The notes under the pieces: generated by a model
What the model was told of the DNA's origin: nothing
What the model saw: only the letters and a program-made list of their open reading frames with translations
The model's database searches: none
In this document: in pieces, positions 45,711 through 55,878 of the stretch
Layout of the letters: each line of letters starts with the position of its first letter
Numbering within the stretch: position 1 is the first letter of the stretch
From: Ochrobactrum sp. RH2CCR150
GTDB taxonomy: Bacteria; Pseudomonadota; Alphaproteobacteria; Rhizobiales; Rhizobiaceae
Length of the DNA: 64,000 nucleotides
Reading direction: 5' to 3'
Assembly: GCA_014138095.1 (NCBI GenBank)
Contig: JACGXE010000001.1
Span: 620,001-684,000, forward strand
Translations under genes and position numbers: made by a program

Positions 45711-45726
45711 TTGACGTAAACGTAAA
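45711..45726. promoter_or_regulatory. Inverted repeat upstream of fadD, LiuR-type candidate operator
   Basis: TTGACGTAAACGTAAA contains arms TTnACGT and ACGTnAA around a 2-base centre. This pattern resembles the boxes described for MerR-type LiuR regulators of fatty-acid and branched-chain amino-acid degradation in proteobacteria. It lies 135 bases upstream of the fadD start. The link is inferred. Confidence 0.55.
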
Positions 45727-45868
45727 ATATTGATGTGTCGAGTCTTCCTGAAACACTTTAGTGCCGGCTGGATTATAATGGACCGTCTGTATCAAAAATG
45801 CAGTCGGTCGTGACCAAAACGGCGAGATTGAGAGCCAAAGACGCAGTGTTTTCCGCTCCCAGCCGGTC

Positions 45869-46486
45869 TCAACCGGTTCTGCGCAACGACTGAATATGCG
45901 TCCTGACGGCCTTGCTGCCGCCGGTCACCAGATCGAAATTCTTTTCGCTGCGCAGCCATTCATTCAGCAACCCACTGACAATGGCGAGCAAGATCGGGGC
46001 TGCCGTACTGGCAGTCCATTCCGGAGAAAGTTCGCCGCGACGCTCCGCAACATCCAGAAGCCCGGTAAACAGCGACAAGACATTGTCGCGGGCTTCCTTG
46101 ATGCGCTCCACAACCGGGGCCATTTCGCCCACATATTCGCAGCGCTGGTTGATGATAGTGAAAATGACCTGCTGGCGCTCATTCGTCACGAAGAGTTCCA
46201 GCGCGGAAACAATAGACTGTTCGAGCACATGCAGCGGGTTGGGGTGATCAACGCTCGCCGCCTGGAGCATGATCTCTTCTTGTGGAAACCGGGCCTGACC
46301 GATGATGGCCTGAAAGATGTCGAGCTTGTCATGAAAGTGGAAATAGATTGCGCCACGGGTCACGCCCGCATGGGATGCTATTTCCATGAGCGATGACTGA
46401 TTAACTCCGCGTTCCAGAAACATCTGTTCAGCGGCTATCAGTATGGCTTCCCGCGTTTCGGCGGCTTCCGCTTTGGTTCGACGCAT
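45869..46486 (-). CDS. bepR: TetR-family repressor of RND efflux, BepR-like
   Basis: A 205-residue AcrR/TtgR-type repressor with an N-terminal helix-turn-helix (QSSLMEIASHAGVTRGAIYF near residue 30, then HFHDKLDIF) and a helical drug-binding domain. It is divergent from the bepD-bepE-like pump, the same layout as the Brucella BepR/BepDE system, in which BepR represses the pump. The ATG follows AGGG. The name rests on layout and domain type. Confidence 0.85.
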   Translation of the reverse strand: MRRTKAEAAETREAILIAAEQMFLERGVNQSSLMEIASHAGVTRGAIYFHFHDKLDIFQAIIGQARFPQEEIMLQAASVDHPNPLHVLEQSIVSALELFVTNERQQVIFTIINQRCEYVGEMAPVVERIKEARDNVLSLFTGLLDVAERRGELSPEWTASTAAPILLAIVSGLLNEWLRSEKNFDLVTGGSKAVRTHIQSLRRTG

Positions 46487-46604
46487 ATGAGCCCTGATCT
46501 ATTGAAAAAGACTGGATTTCCTTGCTTTTTTGGCGATGCCGTGGATAAATCATTCGTGATCTACCTTTGAGCTTATTGACTATAGCATCCCAAATCGTGT
46601 TTAC

Positions 46605-46622
46605 AAACAGATATGTATGTTT
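46605..46622. promoter_or_regulatory. Candidate BepR operator and bepD promoter
   Basis: AAACAGATATGTATGTTT is an imperfect palindrome (14 of 18 positions symmetrical) similar to AcrR/TtgR operators with their TACAAACA and ATGTATGT blocks. A TTGACT at 46576-46581 and a TTTACA at 46600-46605 could be the -35 and -10 boxes, so the repressor would cover the start of transcription. Confidence 0.58.
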
Positions 46623-46676
46623 AATTGGCCGCACCTTATGGGCATCACCGGGGCGACAGCAAGGGCAACACCCATC

Positions 46677-47873
46677 ATGACCATCCATCGTTCTATCCGG
46701 CTTTTTGCGGCGGGAGCCGCTTTTCTTGTTTTTGCAGGGCAGCCTGTTTTTGCACAGGCACCGGCAGGCGCGCCGCCTGCGCAGGTTGCAGTCGTGATGA
46801 TCAGGCCGCACGACGTGCCCGTTACCTATGAATATGCAGCGCGCATCAGCGCCTATCGCAATGTGCAGGTCCGCGCCCGTGTTGGCGGCATTCTCCTGCA
46901 TCGTAATTTCGTCGAAGGCACCGAAGTCAAGGCTGGCGAAGTGCTGTTTGAAATCGACCCGGCCCCCTATCAGGCCGAGCTTGAAAAAGCGCAGGCTCAG
47001 GTTGCTCAGGCGCAGGCGCAGTATCAGCAGTCCATCCGCGACGCCGAACGCGCCGAACAGCTGGTCCAGCAGAAGGTGCAGAGCGCCGCAGTCCGCGATT
47101 CCGCATTTGCGACCCGCGATCTGAACAAGGCCGCAGTTGCCGCGGCGCAGGCGCAGCTGCGTACCGCTGAACTCAATCTCAGCTATACCAAGGTGACCGC
47201 GCCGATCAGCGGCATCACCAGCCAGGAGCAGGTGTCCGAGGGCAGCCTTATCGGCACCGATGCGACGTCCAGCCTTCTGACCTCGATCACGCAGCTTGAT
47301 CCGGTCTATGTGAACTTCTCGTTCACCGATACGGAAGCCGCCGAAATCCAGAAACTCCGCGCCGAACGCGGTGCAACCGGTGAGGATGCCGACCGTCTCA
47401 AGATCAAGATCCTGTTCGGTGACGGTCAGGCCTATGATCATGAAGGCACGATCGACTTCACCTCGTCCTCGCTCGATACCGAAACCGGAACGCTCGGCGC
47501 GCGCGCCGTGGTCCAGAACCCGGATCGCCGTCTGATCCCGGGTCAGTTCGTGCGTGCCGTCATCCTCGGCATCCAGGTGAAAAACGCCGTAACAATCCCG
47601 AAGGCCGCCTTGATGCAGGGCCCGCAGCTGCAATTCGTCTATGTCGTGAACAAGGACGATGTCGTGGAAGTGCGCCCGGTCACGGTCGCCCGCGAGCTTA
47701 CCGATGAATGGCTGATCTCCGACGGCCTCAAGGAAGGTGACCGCGTTGTGACGGAAGGCGTCATCAAGGCGCATCCGGGCGCCAAGGTGCAACCTGTCGA
47801 CGCTGCTGCGGCTGGCAACAAGGAAGCATCGTCGGCTGAAGCTGGCAAGGAACAGGCGGCAGGCAACAAATGA
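46677..47873 (+). CDS. bepD: RND efflux periplasmic adaptor, BepD-like
   Basis: A 398-residue AcrA/MexA-type adaptor. The start at 46677 gives a good signal peptide ([20 protein letters not shown], cleaved after VFA) without a lipobox Cys. The frame is open back to 46617, but that ATG lies inside the operator/promoter. Then come the [20 protein letters not shown] lipoyl half (cut short here), a Gln/Ala-rich coiled-coil hairpin around residues 90-160, and beta-barrel and membrane-proximal domains. The stop overlaps the pump start. Confidence 0.88.
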   Translation: MTIHRSIRLFAAGAAFLVFAGQPVFAQAPAGAPPAQVAVVMIRPHDVPVTYEYAARISAYRNVQVRARVGGILLHRNFVEGTEVKAGEVLFEIDPAPYQAELEKAQAQVAQAQAQYQQSIRDAERAEQLVQQKVQSAAVRDSAFATRDLNKAAVAAAQAQLRTAELNLSYTKVTAPISGITSQEQVSEGSLIGTDATSSLLTSITQLDPVYVNFSFTDTEAAEIQKLRAERGATGEDADRLKIKILFGDGQAYDHEGTIDFTSSSLDTETGTLGARAVVQNPDRRLIPGQFVRAVILGIQVKNAVTIPKAALMQGPQLQFVYVVNKDDVVEVRPVTVARELTDEWLISDGLKEGDRVVTEGVIKAHPGAKVQPVDAAAAGNKEASSAEAGKEQAAGNK

Positions 47874-50800
47874 ATAAGTTTTTCGTAGACCGCCCCGTTT
47901 TTGCGGCGGTCATATCCATTGTGCTTGTGCTTGCGGGGCTTATCTGCATCCGCATTCTGCCGATTGCGCAGTATCCGGAGCTGACGCCGCCGCAGGTGGT
48001 GGTCACCGCGACCTATCCGGGTGCAAGCGCGGAAACGGTGACGCAAACCGTCGCCGCTCCGCTTGAGCAGCAGATCAACGGCGTCGAGAACATGCTCTAT
48101 ATGCAGTCCTCGAGCCTTGGCAGCGGCACCATGCAGCTGACCGTGACCTTTGCACTGGGCACCGACCCGGATCAGGCCACGATCAACGTGAACAACCGCG
48201 TTCAGCGCGCGACCTCTTCGCTTCCACAGGAAGTGCAGCGTCTCGGCGTGACCGTGGACAAGCGTTCGACAACCATTCTGGGCATGGTCGCCATGTTCGC
48301 CGAGAATGGCCGTTATGATCGCACCTATGTCGGTAACTATGCGCTTTTGAACGTCATCGACGATCTGAAGCGTCTGTCGGGCGTGGGCGACGTGCAGCTG
48401 CTCGGCAATATCGATTATTCGATGCGTATCTGGCTGCGTCCGGACAAGCTGGCCCAGTATAATCTGACGCCATCTGATGTTCAGACCGCCATTCAGGAAC
48501 AGAACGCCCAGTTTGCAGCGGGTCGCTTTGGCGATCAGCCCGATCCGCAGGCAGGTCCGTTCACCTATACGGCCACGACGCAAGGCCGTCTGCCGGATAC
48601 AAAGGCGTTTGAAAACATCATTCTGCGTTCCAGCCCCAATGCGGCGACGCTGCGTCTGAAAGACGTGGCGCGCGTTGAGCTGGGCACGGAAAGCTATCTG
48701 GTCGACAGTAATCTCAATGGAACGCCCGCCGTTCCGATTGCGGTCTATCTGCAGCCGGGCGCAAACGCGCTCAACACGATGGAACTCATCCAGAATCGTA
48801 TGGATGAGCTGAAAACAAGCTTCCCGGCGGGCATCAACTATTCGATCCCGTTCGACACGACCAAGTTCATCAAGGTCTCGGTCGAGGAAGTGATCCACAC
48901 CTTCATCGAGGCTATCATCCTCGTTGTCCTGGTGGTGTTCATCTTCCTGCAGAACTGGCGCGCAACGCTCATTCCCGTTATCGCGGTGCCGATCTCCATC
49001 ATCGGTACATTTGCGGGCATGTATGTGCTGGGCTTCTCGATCAACCTTCTGACATTGTTCGGTCTGGTGCTCGCCATCGGTATCGTCGTGGACGACGCCA
49101 TCGTGGTGTTGGAAAACGTCGAACGTATCATGACGACCGAGAAACTTTCACCGCGCAAGGCCGCGATCAAGGCCATGGGCGAAGTGACGGGGCCGGTTGT
49201 CGCGATTGTTCTCGTGCTCTGCGCCGTGTTCATTCCGGTCGCCTTCATGGGCGGTCTCGTCGGCGAAATGTACAAGCAGTTCGCCGTTACCATCGCGATT
49301 TCGGTCGTGCTGTCCGGTACGGTGGCGCTGACGCTGACACCAGCACTCTGCGCGCTGATCCTGAAGCCGGGACATCATGAACCGATCCTGCCGTTCCGCA
49401 TTTTCAACCGGTTTTTCGATCGGGTGACGGAAGGCTATACGGCTGGTGTTCGCTTCTTCCTGAAGCGTGTGGCCATCGGCTTGCTGATCTTTGCCGGCCT
49501 TTTGGGCAGCACCTATTTTCTGTTCCAGAAGGTTCCAAGCTCCCTTCTGCCGGATGAAGATCAGGGCTTCCTGTTCAGTGTCGCCATCCTGCCTCCGGCG
49601 GCTTCGCTGGAACGCACGACGGCTGTGCTCAATCAGGCGAGCGAGAATATTCGCAAGCATCCGGCCGTGGAAAACGTGTTTGCCGTGTCTGGCTATGACC
49701 TCCTGTCGGGCGGTCTGAAGACCAGTGCAGGCACCATGTTCATCATGCTCAAGGACTGGAAGGAACGCACGACGCCGGATCTCGACGCGCGCAACCTGCC
49801 GGGCGCCATCATGGGCATGAATGCGGGGATCAAGGACGGCCTTGTGCTGGCCTTCAATCCGCCGCCGATCCTCGGCCTCAGCACGACCGGCGGTTTCGAA
49901 CTTTATGTTCAGGACCGCACGGGTGGTGGCGTGGAATCGCTGACCAATGCGACGAAGCTGCTCACCGATGCAGCAGCCAAGCGGCCCGAGCTTGCAGGCG
50001 TACGCACGACATTCGATCCGAATGTTCCGCAGTACGACATCCAGCTTGACCGCGAAAAGGCCAAGGCGATGGGCGTGCCGATCAACTCGGTGTTCACCGC
50101 CATGCAGGCCACCTTCGGCAGTGTCTATGTCAACGACTTCACGCTGTTCGGTCGTAACTATCAGGTCAACCTGCAGTCCGAGGCGGAGTTCCGCCGCGAT
50201 CCGAGCGATCTGAAACATGTGTTCGTGCGCGCCGATTCCGGCAGCATGATCCCGCTCAGTGCACTTGTAACCGTCAAGCGCATCGTCGGTCCCGACCAGC
50301 TTGAGCGTTTCAACGCGTTCAATGCTGCGAAGGTCACCGGCAATCCGGCTCCGGGCTACACGTCAGGCGACGCCATCAAGGCGATGCAGGAAGTGGCTGC
50401 GGAAGTGCTGCCGCAGGGTTTCCAGATCGCGTGGACGGGGTCCGCCTATCAGGAAGTCACGACCAGCGGCACCGGCTCGCAGGCCATGATCTTCGGTCTG
50501 TTGATGGTGTTCCTCATTCTGGCTGCCCAGTATGAGCGCTGGAGCCTGCCGCTGGCAGTTATCACGGCGGTGCCTTTCGCGATCTTCGGTGCGCTTCTGG
50601 CAACCCATCTGCGCGGGCTGACCAATGACGTGTATTTCCAGATCGGTCTGGTGACACTCATCGGTCTTGCGGCGAAGAACGCGATTCTGATCGTGGAATT
50701 TGCCGTGCTGGAACGCGAAACGGGCAAATCCGCCTTCGATGCGGCCCTATCTGCGGCACGTCTGCGCTTCCGCCCGATTGTGATGACCTCGCTGGCCTTC

Positions 50801-51013
50801 ATTCTCGGCGTGGTGCCGCTGGCAATCAGCTCGGGCGCAGGCTCGGCCAGCCGTCACTCCATCGGTACCGGCGTTATCGGCGGTATGCTCGTGGCAACCT
50901 TCGTTGCAACGCTCTTCATCCCGATGTTCTACAGCATCATCGCGCGTAAAGCGCCGAAGAAGCCGGAGGATGACGAGGATGATGTGCCGAATGGCTCGGG
51001 TGGCGGCCTCTGA
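47870..51013 (+). CDS. bepE: RND multidrug efflux transporter, BepE-like
   Basis: A 1047-residue HAE-1 pump of the AcrB/MexB class. It begins [20 protein letters not shown], has the proton-relay Asp pair in [18 protein letters not shown] near residue 405 and the second-repeat [17 protein letters not shown]-1 pumps expel hydrophobic drugs, dyes and detergents; in Brucella BepE works with the TolC-like BepC. It is translationally coupled to bepD (ATGA) and ends in a terminator. No outer-membrane channel gene is present in the window. Confidence 0.93.
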   Translation: MNKFFVDRPVFAAVISIVLVLAGLICIRILPIAQYPELTPPQVVVTATYPGASAETVTQTVAAPLEQQINGVENMLYMQSSSLGSGTMQLTVTFALGTDPDQATINVNNRVQRATSSLPQEVQRLGVTVDKRSTTILGMVAMFAENGRYDRTYVGNYALLNVIDDLKRLSGVGDVQLLGNIDYSMRIWLRPDKLAQYNLTPSDVQTAIQEQNAQFAAGRFGDQPDPQAGPFTYTATTQGRLPDTKAFENIILRSSPNAATLRLKDVARVELGTESYLVDSNLNGTPAVPIAVYLQPGANALNTMELIQNRMDELKTSFPAGINYSIPFDTTKFIKVSVEEVIHTFIEAIILVVLVVFIFLQNWRATLIPVIAVPISIIGTFAGMYVLGFSINLLTLFGLVLAIGIVVDDAIVVLENVERIMTTEKLSPRKAAIKAMGEVTGPVVAIVLVLCAVFIPVAFMGGLVGEMYKQFAVTIAISVVLSGTVALTLTPALCALILKPGHHEPILPFRIFNRFFDRVTEGYTAGVRFFLKRVAIGLLIFAGLLGSTYFLFQKVPSSLLPDEDQGFLFSVAILPPAASLERTTAVLNQASENIRKHPAVENVFAVSGYDLLSGGLKTSAGTMFIMLKDWKERTTPDLDARNLPGAIMGMNAGIKDGLVLAFNPPPILGLSTTGGFELYVQDRTGGGVESLTNATKLLTDAAAKRPELAGVRTTFDPNVPQYDIQLDREKAKAMGVPINSVFTAMQATFGSVYVNDFTLFGRNYQVNLQSEAEFRRDPSDLKHVFVRADSGSMIPLSALVTVKRIVGPDQLERFNAFNAAKVTGNPAPGYTSGDAIKAMQEVAAEVLPQGFQIAWTGSAYQEVTTSGTGSQAMIFGLLMVFLILAAQYERWSLPLAVITAVPFAIFGALLATHLRGLTNDVYFQIGLVTLIGLAAKNAILIVEFAVLERETGKSAFDAALSAARLRFRPIVMTSLAFILGVVPLAISSGAGSASRHSIGTGVIGGMLVATFVATLFIPMFYSIIARKAPKKPEDDEDDVPNGSGGGL

Positions 51014-51038
51014 CCGCCACGCTGACAGCCCAAAAAGC

Positions 51039-51067
51039 AAAAGCCCCGCTTATCCGGCGGGGCTTTT
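51039..51067 (+). terminator. Rho-independent terminator after bepE
   Basis: A 7-base GC stem GCCCCGC/GCGGGGC, extended by AAAA/TTTT, with a 7-base loop, 26 bases past the bepE stop. Confidence 0.9.
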
Positions 51068-51185
51068 CGTTTGCTGAAAATCTTGTTTCACGAACATCCT
51101 CACCGGAATGTTCTCACTGGCTCACAGATCGCACCCTCACAGCAGGTGCCGGTCTCCTCAAACCGGGATTCTTGCCGGATACCAA

Positions 51186-51353
51186 TCAGTGCAGCAGCGA
51201 GCCGATGCTTTGGAATAGTGCCCAGCCGAGAAATGCAGCTGGTACGGACAGTGCCGCCAGCATGATCCCCAGAAAGACATACGCCGCTTCATTCGGCGAG
51301 CGTTTGGTTTGTTCCGGAGCTTTGTGCCATTGTGCAGGAACGCCATCAAACAT
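51186..51353 (-). CDS. Small single-pass membrane protein
   Basis: A 55-residue protein starting MFDGVPAQWHKAPEQTKRSP with one hydrophobic segment (about 27-50, AAYVFLGIMLAALSVPAAFL). The start is fixed by AAGGAGG 9 bases upstream; a longer frame exists but has no ribosome site. No family recognised. It ends about 120 bases past the bepE terminator on the opposite strand. The 51354-51730 interval upstream is A/T-rich in part and contains no gene I can support. Confidence 0.6.
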   Translation of the reverse strand: MFDGVPAQWHKAPEQTKRSPNEAAYVFLGIMLAALSVPAAFLGWALFQSIGSLLH

Positions 51354-51732
51354 CGTATAAATCCTCCTTCTCCCCATACCAGATTAGGGATCGAGGGCTT
51401 ATTTCTTCAAGTCAAAATAAATCGATGTATTTTAACTTATGTTTGTGGTAAAAGCGGCGCGTAACTGCTTGATATTGGCCGCTTTATCGGCCTGAGTAGC
51501 ACCACAATCCTCTAAAAGTGCTTGATAGTAAACATTTTTACTTTAATACTGTAAGTATTGTTATATCCGAAGTTTCAAAACTTTCTGAAATTCGAAATCG
51601 ATTCACGAGCAATCTGCGTCAAAATGGCACGCATGCCCGAGCGCCGGTTTGGCGCTGTCGAGAGTGCGCATAAGCCAGCGGTGGAGCGGCGGGCATTCCG
51701 CTTGAGTCGCATCATCCGGATTGAAGCGGATT

Positions 51733-52578
51733 TCAGTAAAAGCTGGTCGGGAAATAGCGCAGATATAGCTCGGTCAGGACGCCCTTTTGCTGCAAGGCTT
51801 GCAGGGCATTGTTGATTGCGCTGGCAATAGCGGCGTCGTCACGGGAGACGGCAATGCTGAGGCCGGGTCCGAGATATTGCGGCGCAAGATAGGGGCCATC
51901 GGTCAAGGAGCAGCAATTGCCGCTTTCAGCATCGTTGAGCCAGAAGGACAGCGCCATACCGTCATCGAACACGCTATCAAGCTTGCCGACTTTGAGGTCG
52001 GCAAGCATGGCTGCCCGATCGGGATAGGGCTTTGCCTGCGCTTGTGGGAAATAGCTCTTGAGAAGCTGTTCATGCGCCGTGCCGGCAATGACACCAACCG
52101 ATTTGCCGCGTGTGGCGAACGAAGCAGGTTGCGCAAAGATCTTGCTGTTCTGCGTCGCGAAGCGCGCAGGCAGCCGCATATAGCTGCGCGAAAAGACGAA
52201 ATCCTTCCGCCGTTCTTCGGTGGGCTGCCAGCCGCCGATAATCGCTTCGGCATCGCCTTTCAGTACACGATCTTCCAGCTCATTCCACGGCGCAGCTTCG
52301 ATCTGGCAAATATCCTCGATGCCGAGCTGGCGGCAGAGCGCCTTGGCCAGATCGACATTATAGCCGGAGAGCTGCCCCTGATTATTGAGCATGTTGAAGG
52401 GCGGAAAATCCACCGTGGTGATGAACCGCAGTCGCGTCAGCTTTTGCAGCGATGGCAAAGGCAGGCGTTCCTTCTGGTTGAAAAAATCCGGGGCGGACGG
52501 AGCCGTCTGCGCGAAAGCAGTCGGGCTTGCAGCCAGCAGGCCCGCCAAAATCACCAAGCTTGAAAAACAACGTTTCAT
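51733..52578 (-). CDS. Periplasmic amino-acid-type substrate-binding protein (SBP family 3)
   Basis: A 281-residue secreted protein with signal peptide MKRCFSSLVILAGLLAASPT and the family 3 ligand core: FITTVDFPPFNMLNNQGQLS then GYNVDLAKALC near residue 70, and DAEAIIGGWQPTEERRKDF. Family 3 proteins bind amino acids, opines or related polar compounds, or serve as sensor domains. No permease or ATPase gene is adjacent, so it is an orphan. Two Cys pairs are present (CRQLGIEDIC, GNCC), which is unusual for this family. AGGAAG precedes the ATG. Confidence 0.85.
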   Translation of the reverse strand: MKRCFSSLVILAGLLAASPTAFAQTAPSAPDFFNQKERLPLPSLQKLTRLRFITTVDFPPFNMLNNQGQLSGYNVDLAKALCRQLGIEDICQIEAAPWNELEDRVLKGDAEAIIGGWQPTEERRKDFVFSRSYMRLPARFATQNSKIFAQPASFATRGKSVGVIAGTAHEQLLKSYFPQAQAKPYPDRAAMLADLKVGKLDSVFDDGMALSFWLNDAESGNCCSLTDGPYLAPQYLGPGLSIAVSRDDAAIASAINNALQALQQKGVLTELYLRYFPTSFY

Positions 52579-52649
52579 TGGCAGGCTTCCTATCATGCGC
52601 GGCATAATTTCGCGTTAACGCGCAACTTGCAAGGGTTGCATGTTGCTCG

Positions 52650-52820
52650 GCCTACAAAATACATGTTGCTTTTTTGTAATACTATTTTACTTTCATTCTT
52701 ACAATAATAAGTGAATTGAAGCAGAGTAATATGTAAATATATTCTATAATTAGGATATAATAAAACAAAAACTACTGATCTATATTTATCGAGTATCATT
52801 TGTCCAGCGTCGGGGGGCGT
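52650..52820. promoter_or_regulatory. A/T-rich promoter region upstream of the GspE-N-like/GT2 gene
   Basis: This stretch is strikingly rich in A and T compared with its flanks. Two TATAAT hexamers occur at 52745-52750 and 52756-52761, both oriented toward the glycosyltransferase gene. No gene fits inside. Confidence 0.5.
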
Positions 52821-52821
52821 T

Positions 52822-54702
52822 ATGAACAGCGGATCGAGTGGCTTCGATCTGGAGATATGCGGTGCCATATCTGCCAGATTGCAGCGTCGTGGCATTGCGC
52901 GTTGCTTGCTCCTCGGGGCTTATGGCGAAGCGGTGCGCAATGGGACCACATTTTGCACGGAGCTTGTCCAGCAGCCGGGCGTCAGCGAAACCGCTGTTTT
53001 CGAAGCGATTGCGGATTTGCTGGGTCTTGATTTTACACAGGAGCTGCTGCCATCGCGCGTGTTCATTTCCGATGAATACGCCTTCCACAATCTCACCGAT
53101 ATCGCGCAGGTCACGACCATCGGGCAGGACGGTACGACATATCTTTATATTGCGCCAACAGAGCATCGGATCAGGAGCCTGCTTAAGCATGTGCGTGCGA
53201 ATCCATCGCTGCGCAAACGCATCCGCATCTGCACGCCCACGCTTTTGCGGCAGATATTGCGTCGGCGTTATCGCGCGCAGCTGATTGATCGAGCCCGGCA
53301 GATGACACCGCAATCCCTTTCAGCTGCACGTGTCCTTCATAGCTGGCAGGCCTTTGGCATCGCGATGGCGCTTTATCTGCTAATCGCCGCCATCATCAAC
53401 TGGCCTTTGCAGACATTTCTGGCGATGCATGTCCTGATGACATTGTTCTTTTTTGGCTGCGTTTTGATCCGGCTGTTTGCCGTGACGACCGGCGGGCGTC
53501 TGCGTTTCGTGGAAATCTCGCCGCTGATGAAACGGGATTTGCCTGTCTATTCCGTGCTTGTGCCGCTCTATCGGGAAAAGGAAGTGATCGGCCAGCTGGT
53601 TGCCGCCCTAAACGGGATCAATTGGCCGCCTAGCAAGCTGGAGATCAAGCTCGTCTGCGAGGAAGATGATTTCGAGACACGCGATGCGATTGAACGCCAG
53701 CATCTGCCTGCCAATTTCGAGGTCATTCCCGTGCCGCCAGGTGGCCCGCGCACCAAGCCGAATGCGCTGAACTATGCTTTGCAATTTGTGCGCGGCGAGA
53801 TTGTCGCGGTGTTCGACGCCGAGGATCGCCCGCATCCCGACCAGTTGCGCGAGGCGTGGCAGGCTTTCCTGCGCAATGGCGGACAGCTTGCCTGCGTTCA
53901 GGCGCCGCTGATCATCGGCAATTTCCGACACAATCTTCTGACCCGTATGTTTGCCTTCGAATATTCGGCGCTGTTTCGTGGGCTTCTGCCATGGCTGGCC
54001 GAGCAGGGGCTGGTCATTCCGCTTGGCGGCACGTCCAATCATTTTCGCCGGTCATGTCTGGAAGAAGTCGGCGGCTGGGATGCTTTCAACGTAACCGAAG
54101 ATGCCGATCTCGGCATTCGTCTGGCGCGTTATGGATATAGCATCGGCACCATCAGTCGCGGCACAGTCGAGGACGCGCCGGAGGATTACGATGTCTGGCG
54201 CAAGCAGCGCACGCGCTGGATCAAGGGCTGGATACAGACTTGGCTGGTGCATGCCCGCGACCCTTATACGGCGCTGCGCCAGCTTGGCGGGTGGCGCTTT
54301 GCCATCAACCAGATCTATACGCTCGGCATCATCAGCTCAGCGCTGCTGCATCCGATCATGCTGGTGACGCTGGCCGTTCTGATGGTCAAACTGGTCATGC
54401 AGCCGCTGACGCCAAGCAGCCTCTCGCTGCTGCTGCTGGATGTGGTGAATATTCTGCTGGCCTATCTCAGCTTCTATCTGCTCGGCGCAAAAACCATGGA
54501 GCCGACAGAGCGCGGCGGTTATGCCTATCTGCCCGGAATACCGGTCTACTGGCTGTTGATTTCGCTCTCGGCCTGGCGGGCTTTGTGGCAGCTGGTGCGC
54601 AAGCCACATCTCTGGGAGAAAACCCCGCACAGGCCGAGTATTTTTTATTTGGGTGTGGACGACTGCGTGATGAATGCCGAACCGCGACCGATAATGGACT
54701 GA
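52822..54702 (+). CDS. Membrane glycosyltransferase family 2 with an N-terminal GspE-N-like domain
   Basis: A 626-residue protein. Residues about 10-80 ([20 protein letters not shown] then LGLDF) look like the N-domain of type II secretion ATPases. Two membrane segments follow (175-195, 199-220), then a GT-A domain: EDD at 281-283, DAED at 332-335, TED at 426-428 and QRTRW at 462-466, which is the processive cellulose-synthase-type set. Further membrane segments occupy about 490-595. It would build or export a beta-linked polymer across the inner membrane. Product unknown. Its 3' end overlaps the convergent ppk2 gene by 58 bases. Confidence 0.85.
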   Translation: MNSGSSGFDLEICGAISARLQRRGIARCLLLGAYGEAVRNGTTFCTELVQQPGVSETAVFEAIADLLGLDFTQELLPSRVFISDEYAFHNLTDIAQVTTIGQDGTTYLYIAPTEHRIRSLLKHVRANPSLRKRIRICTPTLLRQILRRRYRAQLIDRARQMTPQSLSAARVLHSWQAFGIAMALYLLIAAIINWPLQTFLAMHVLMTLFFFGCVLIRLFAVTTGGRLRFVEISPLMKRDLPVYSVLVPLYREKEVIGQLVAALNGINWPPSKLEIKLVCEEDDFETRDAIERQHLPANFEVIPVPPGGPRTKPNALNYALQFVRGEIVAVFDAEDRPHPDQLREAWQAFLRNGGQLACVQAPLIIGNFRHNLLTRMFAFEYSALFRGLLPWLAEQGLVIPLGGTSNHFRRSCLEEVGGWDAFNVTEDADLGIRLARYGYSIGTISRGTVEDAPEDYDVWRKQRTRWIKGWIQTWLVHARDPYTALRQLGGWRFAINQIYTLGIISSALLHPIMLVTLAVLMVKLVMQPLTPSSLSLLLLDVVNILLAYLSFYLLGAKTMEPTERGGYAYLPGIPVYWLLISLSAWRALWQLVRKPHLWEKTPHRPSIFYLGVDDCVMNAEPRPIMD

Positions 54703-55589
54703 TCTTCCGGGCCGATGGCGTCGAGATCACGGCCGTCATAAGGCAAGGTCAGAAGGATGCGTCGGATGGCGGCCAGTCGGGCGCGCCGCTTGTCGTTGGA
54801 ACGCACGATGGTCCATGGCGCATAGCCGCTGTCGGTACGCTCAAGCATGGTGTGGAGCGCTGCGGAATAATCATCCCAGCGCGAAATACCGGCCACGTCC
54901 ATCGGCGAGAATTTCCAGCTCTTGAGCGCGCTGTGGCGGCGCTCATGGAAGCGCTTCAGCTGCATTTCCTGGCCGATATCGAGCCAGAACTTGAACAGGT
55001 GAATGCCGTCCGTCACGATCATGCGCTCGAAATCCGGCGTTTCCGTCAGGAAGATTTCCAGCTGTGCGGGCGTGCAGAAACCCATCACCGCTTCAACGCC
55101 AGCCCGGTTATACCAGGAACGGTCGAAGGTGACGAATTCGCCCGCCGTCGGGAAGTGGGCGACGTAGCGCTGGAAATACCACTGGCCGCTTTCGGTCGGC
55201 GTCGGCTTCGGCAGGGCCACATTGCGCGCAGTACGCGGGTTCATGAATTCGCGGATCGTAAAGATCGTACCGCCCTTGCCAGCCGCATCGCGCCCTTCAA
55301 AAACGCTGATGACGCGCCCGCCGGTCGATTGCAGCCAGTATTGCAGCTTGACGAGCTCAATCTGCAGGCGTTCGAGGGTCGCCTCATATTCATCGCTCTT
55401 CATCCTGGACGAATAGGGATAGCCGCCCGATTGCAGAGCCTGATCGTCGATCCAGTTGGGAAGCTTGGGATCGTTGATATCGAACTTGCGGGTTTCGCCA
55501 TCGAGCTTCAGCTTGATGGGCTTATCGGCGGCTGGGGTATCGCTTTTTTTGTCGTTCTTTTTGTTAGCTGTCTTCGAACTGTCACCCAC
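54645..55589 (-). CDS. ppk2: Polyphosphate kinase 2
   Basis: PPK2 makes or uses inorganic polyphosphate, usually driving nucleoside diphosphate to triphosphate. The 314-residue protein has a Walker A loop at 99-106 (GRDAAGKG), the [12 protein letters not shown] block that serves as Walker B, and the C-terminal [20 protein letters not shown]-type lid ([10 protein letters not shown]). It has a Lys-rich N-terminus. It starts with GTG after AAGGG. The single-domain length fits class I. The last 58 bases are antisense to the glycosyltransferase gene. Confidence 0.94.
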   Translation of the reverse strand: MGDSSKTANKKNDKKSDTPAADKPIKLKLDGETRKFDINDPKLPNWIDDQALQSGGYPYSSRMKSDEYEATLERLQIELVKLQYWLQSTGGRVISVFEGRDAAGKGGTIFTIREFMNPRTARNVALPKPTPTESGQWYFQRYVAHFPTAGEFVTFDRSWYNRAGVEAVMGFCTPAQLEIFLTETPDFERMIVTDGIHLFKFWLDIGQEMQLKRFHERRHSALKSWKFSPMDVAGISRWDDYSAALHTMLERTDSGYAPWTIVRSNDKRRARLAAIRRILLTLPYDGRDLDAIGPEDQSIIGRGSAFITQSSTPK

Positions 55590-55758
55590 GGCAATTCCCT
55601 TTCGTTTATATCAATCCATGATATGGGCATATGAGAAGCTACGTAAAGACGCCGACGCTGATTTCGACTGAGGCATAAAGGTTTGTCGTCACGCGTGTTC
55701 GGGTCGGGGAAAACGGTTTTCCGGCTTTGGCAACAGGTTCAGCGAAGGCATCAGGGCC

Positions 55759-55863
55759 TGGAGCAATTCCAGCAAAAGTGCGAAGCAGTTTTGTGTGGGG
55801 TAGCGCGTAAAAACAAATAGATAGAGCGGTTCACCGATTCCGTTTTAACCGGAACCGCTCTAG
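55759..55863 (-). repeat. Intergenic repeat, family B copy 2 (short form, inverted)
   Basis: Read on the minus strand it has CTAGAGCGGTTCCGGTTAAA, TCTATTTGTTTTTACGCGCT and GCACTTTTGCTGGAATTGCT, the same blocks as the copy at 27663-27813 but without its extra central hairpin. It ends 15 bases before the phoR start. Confidence 0.8.
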
Positions 55864-55878
55864 TCCAAGGGATAGACA

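Noticed and set aside
46617-46676. Upstream ATG codons as bepD start
   Set aside because: They lie in or just after the probable promoter/operator and would put extra residues before a normal signal peptide; 46677 is the better start.
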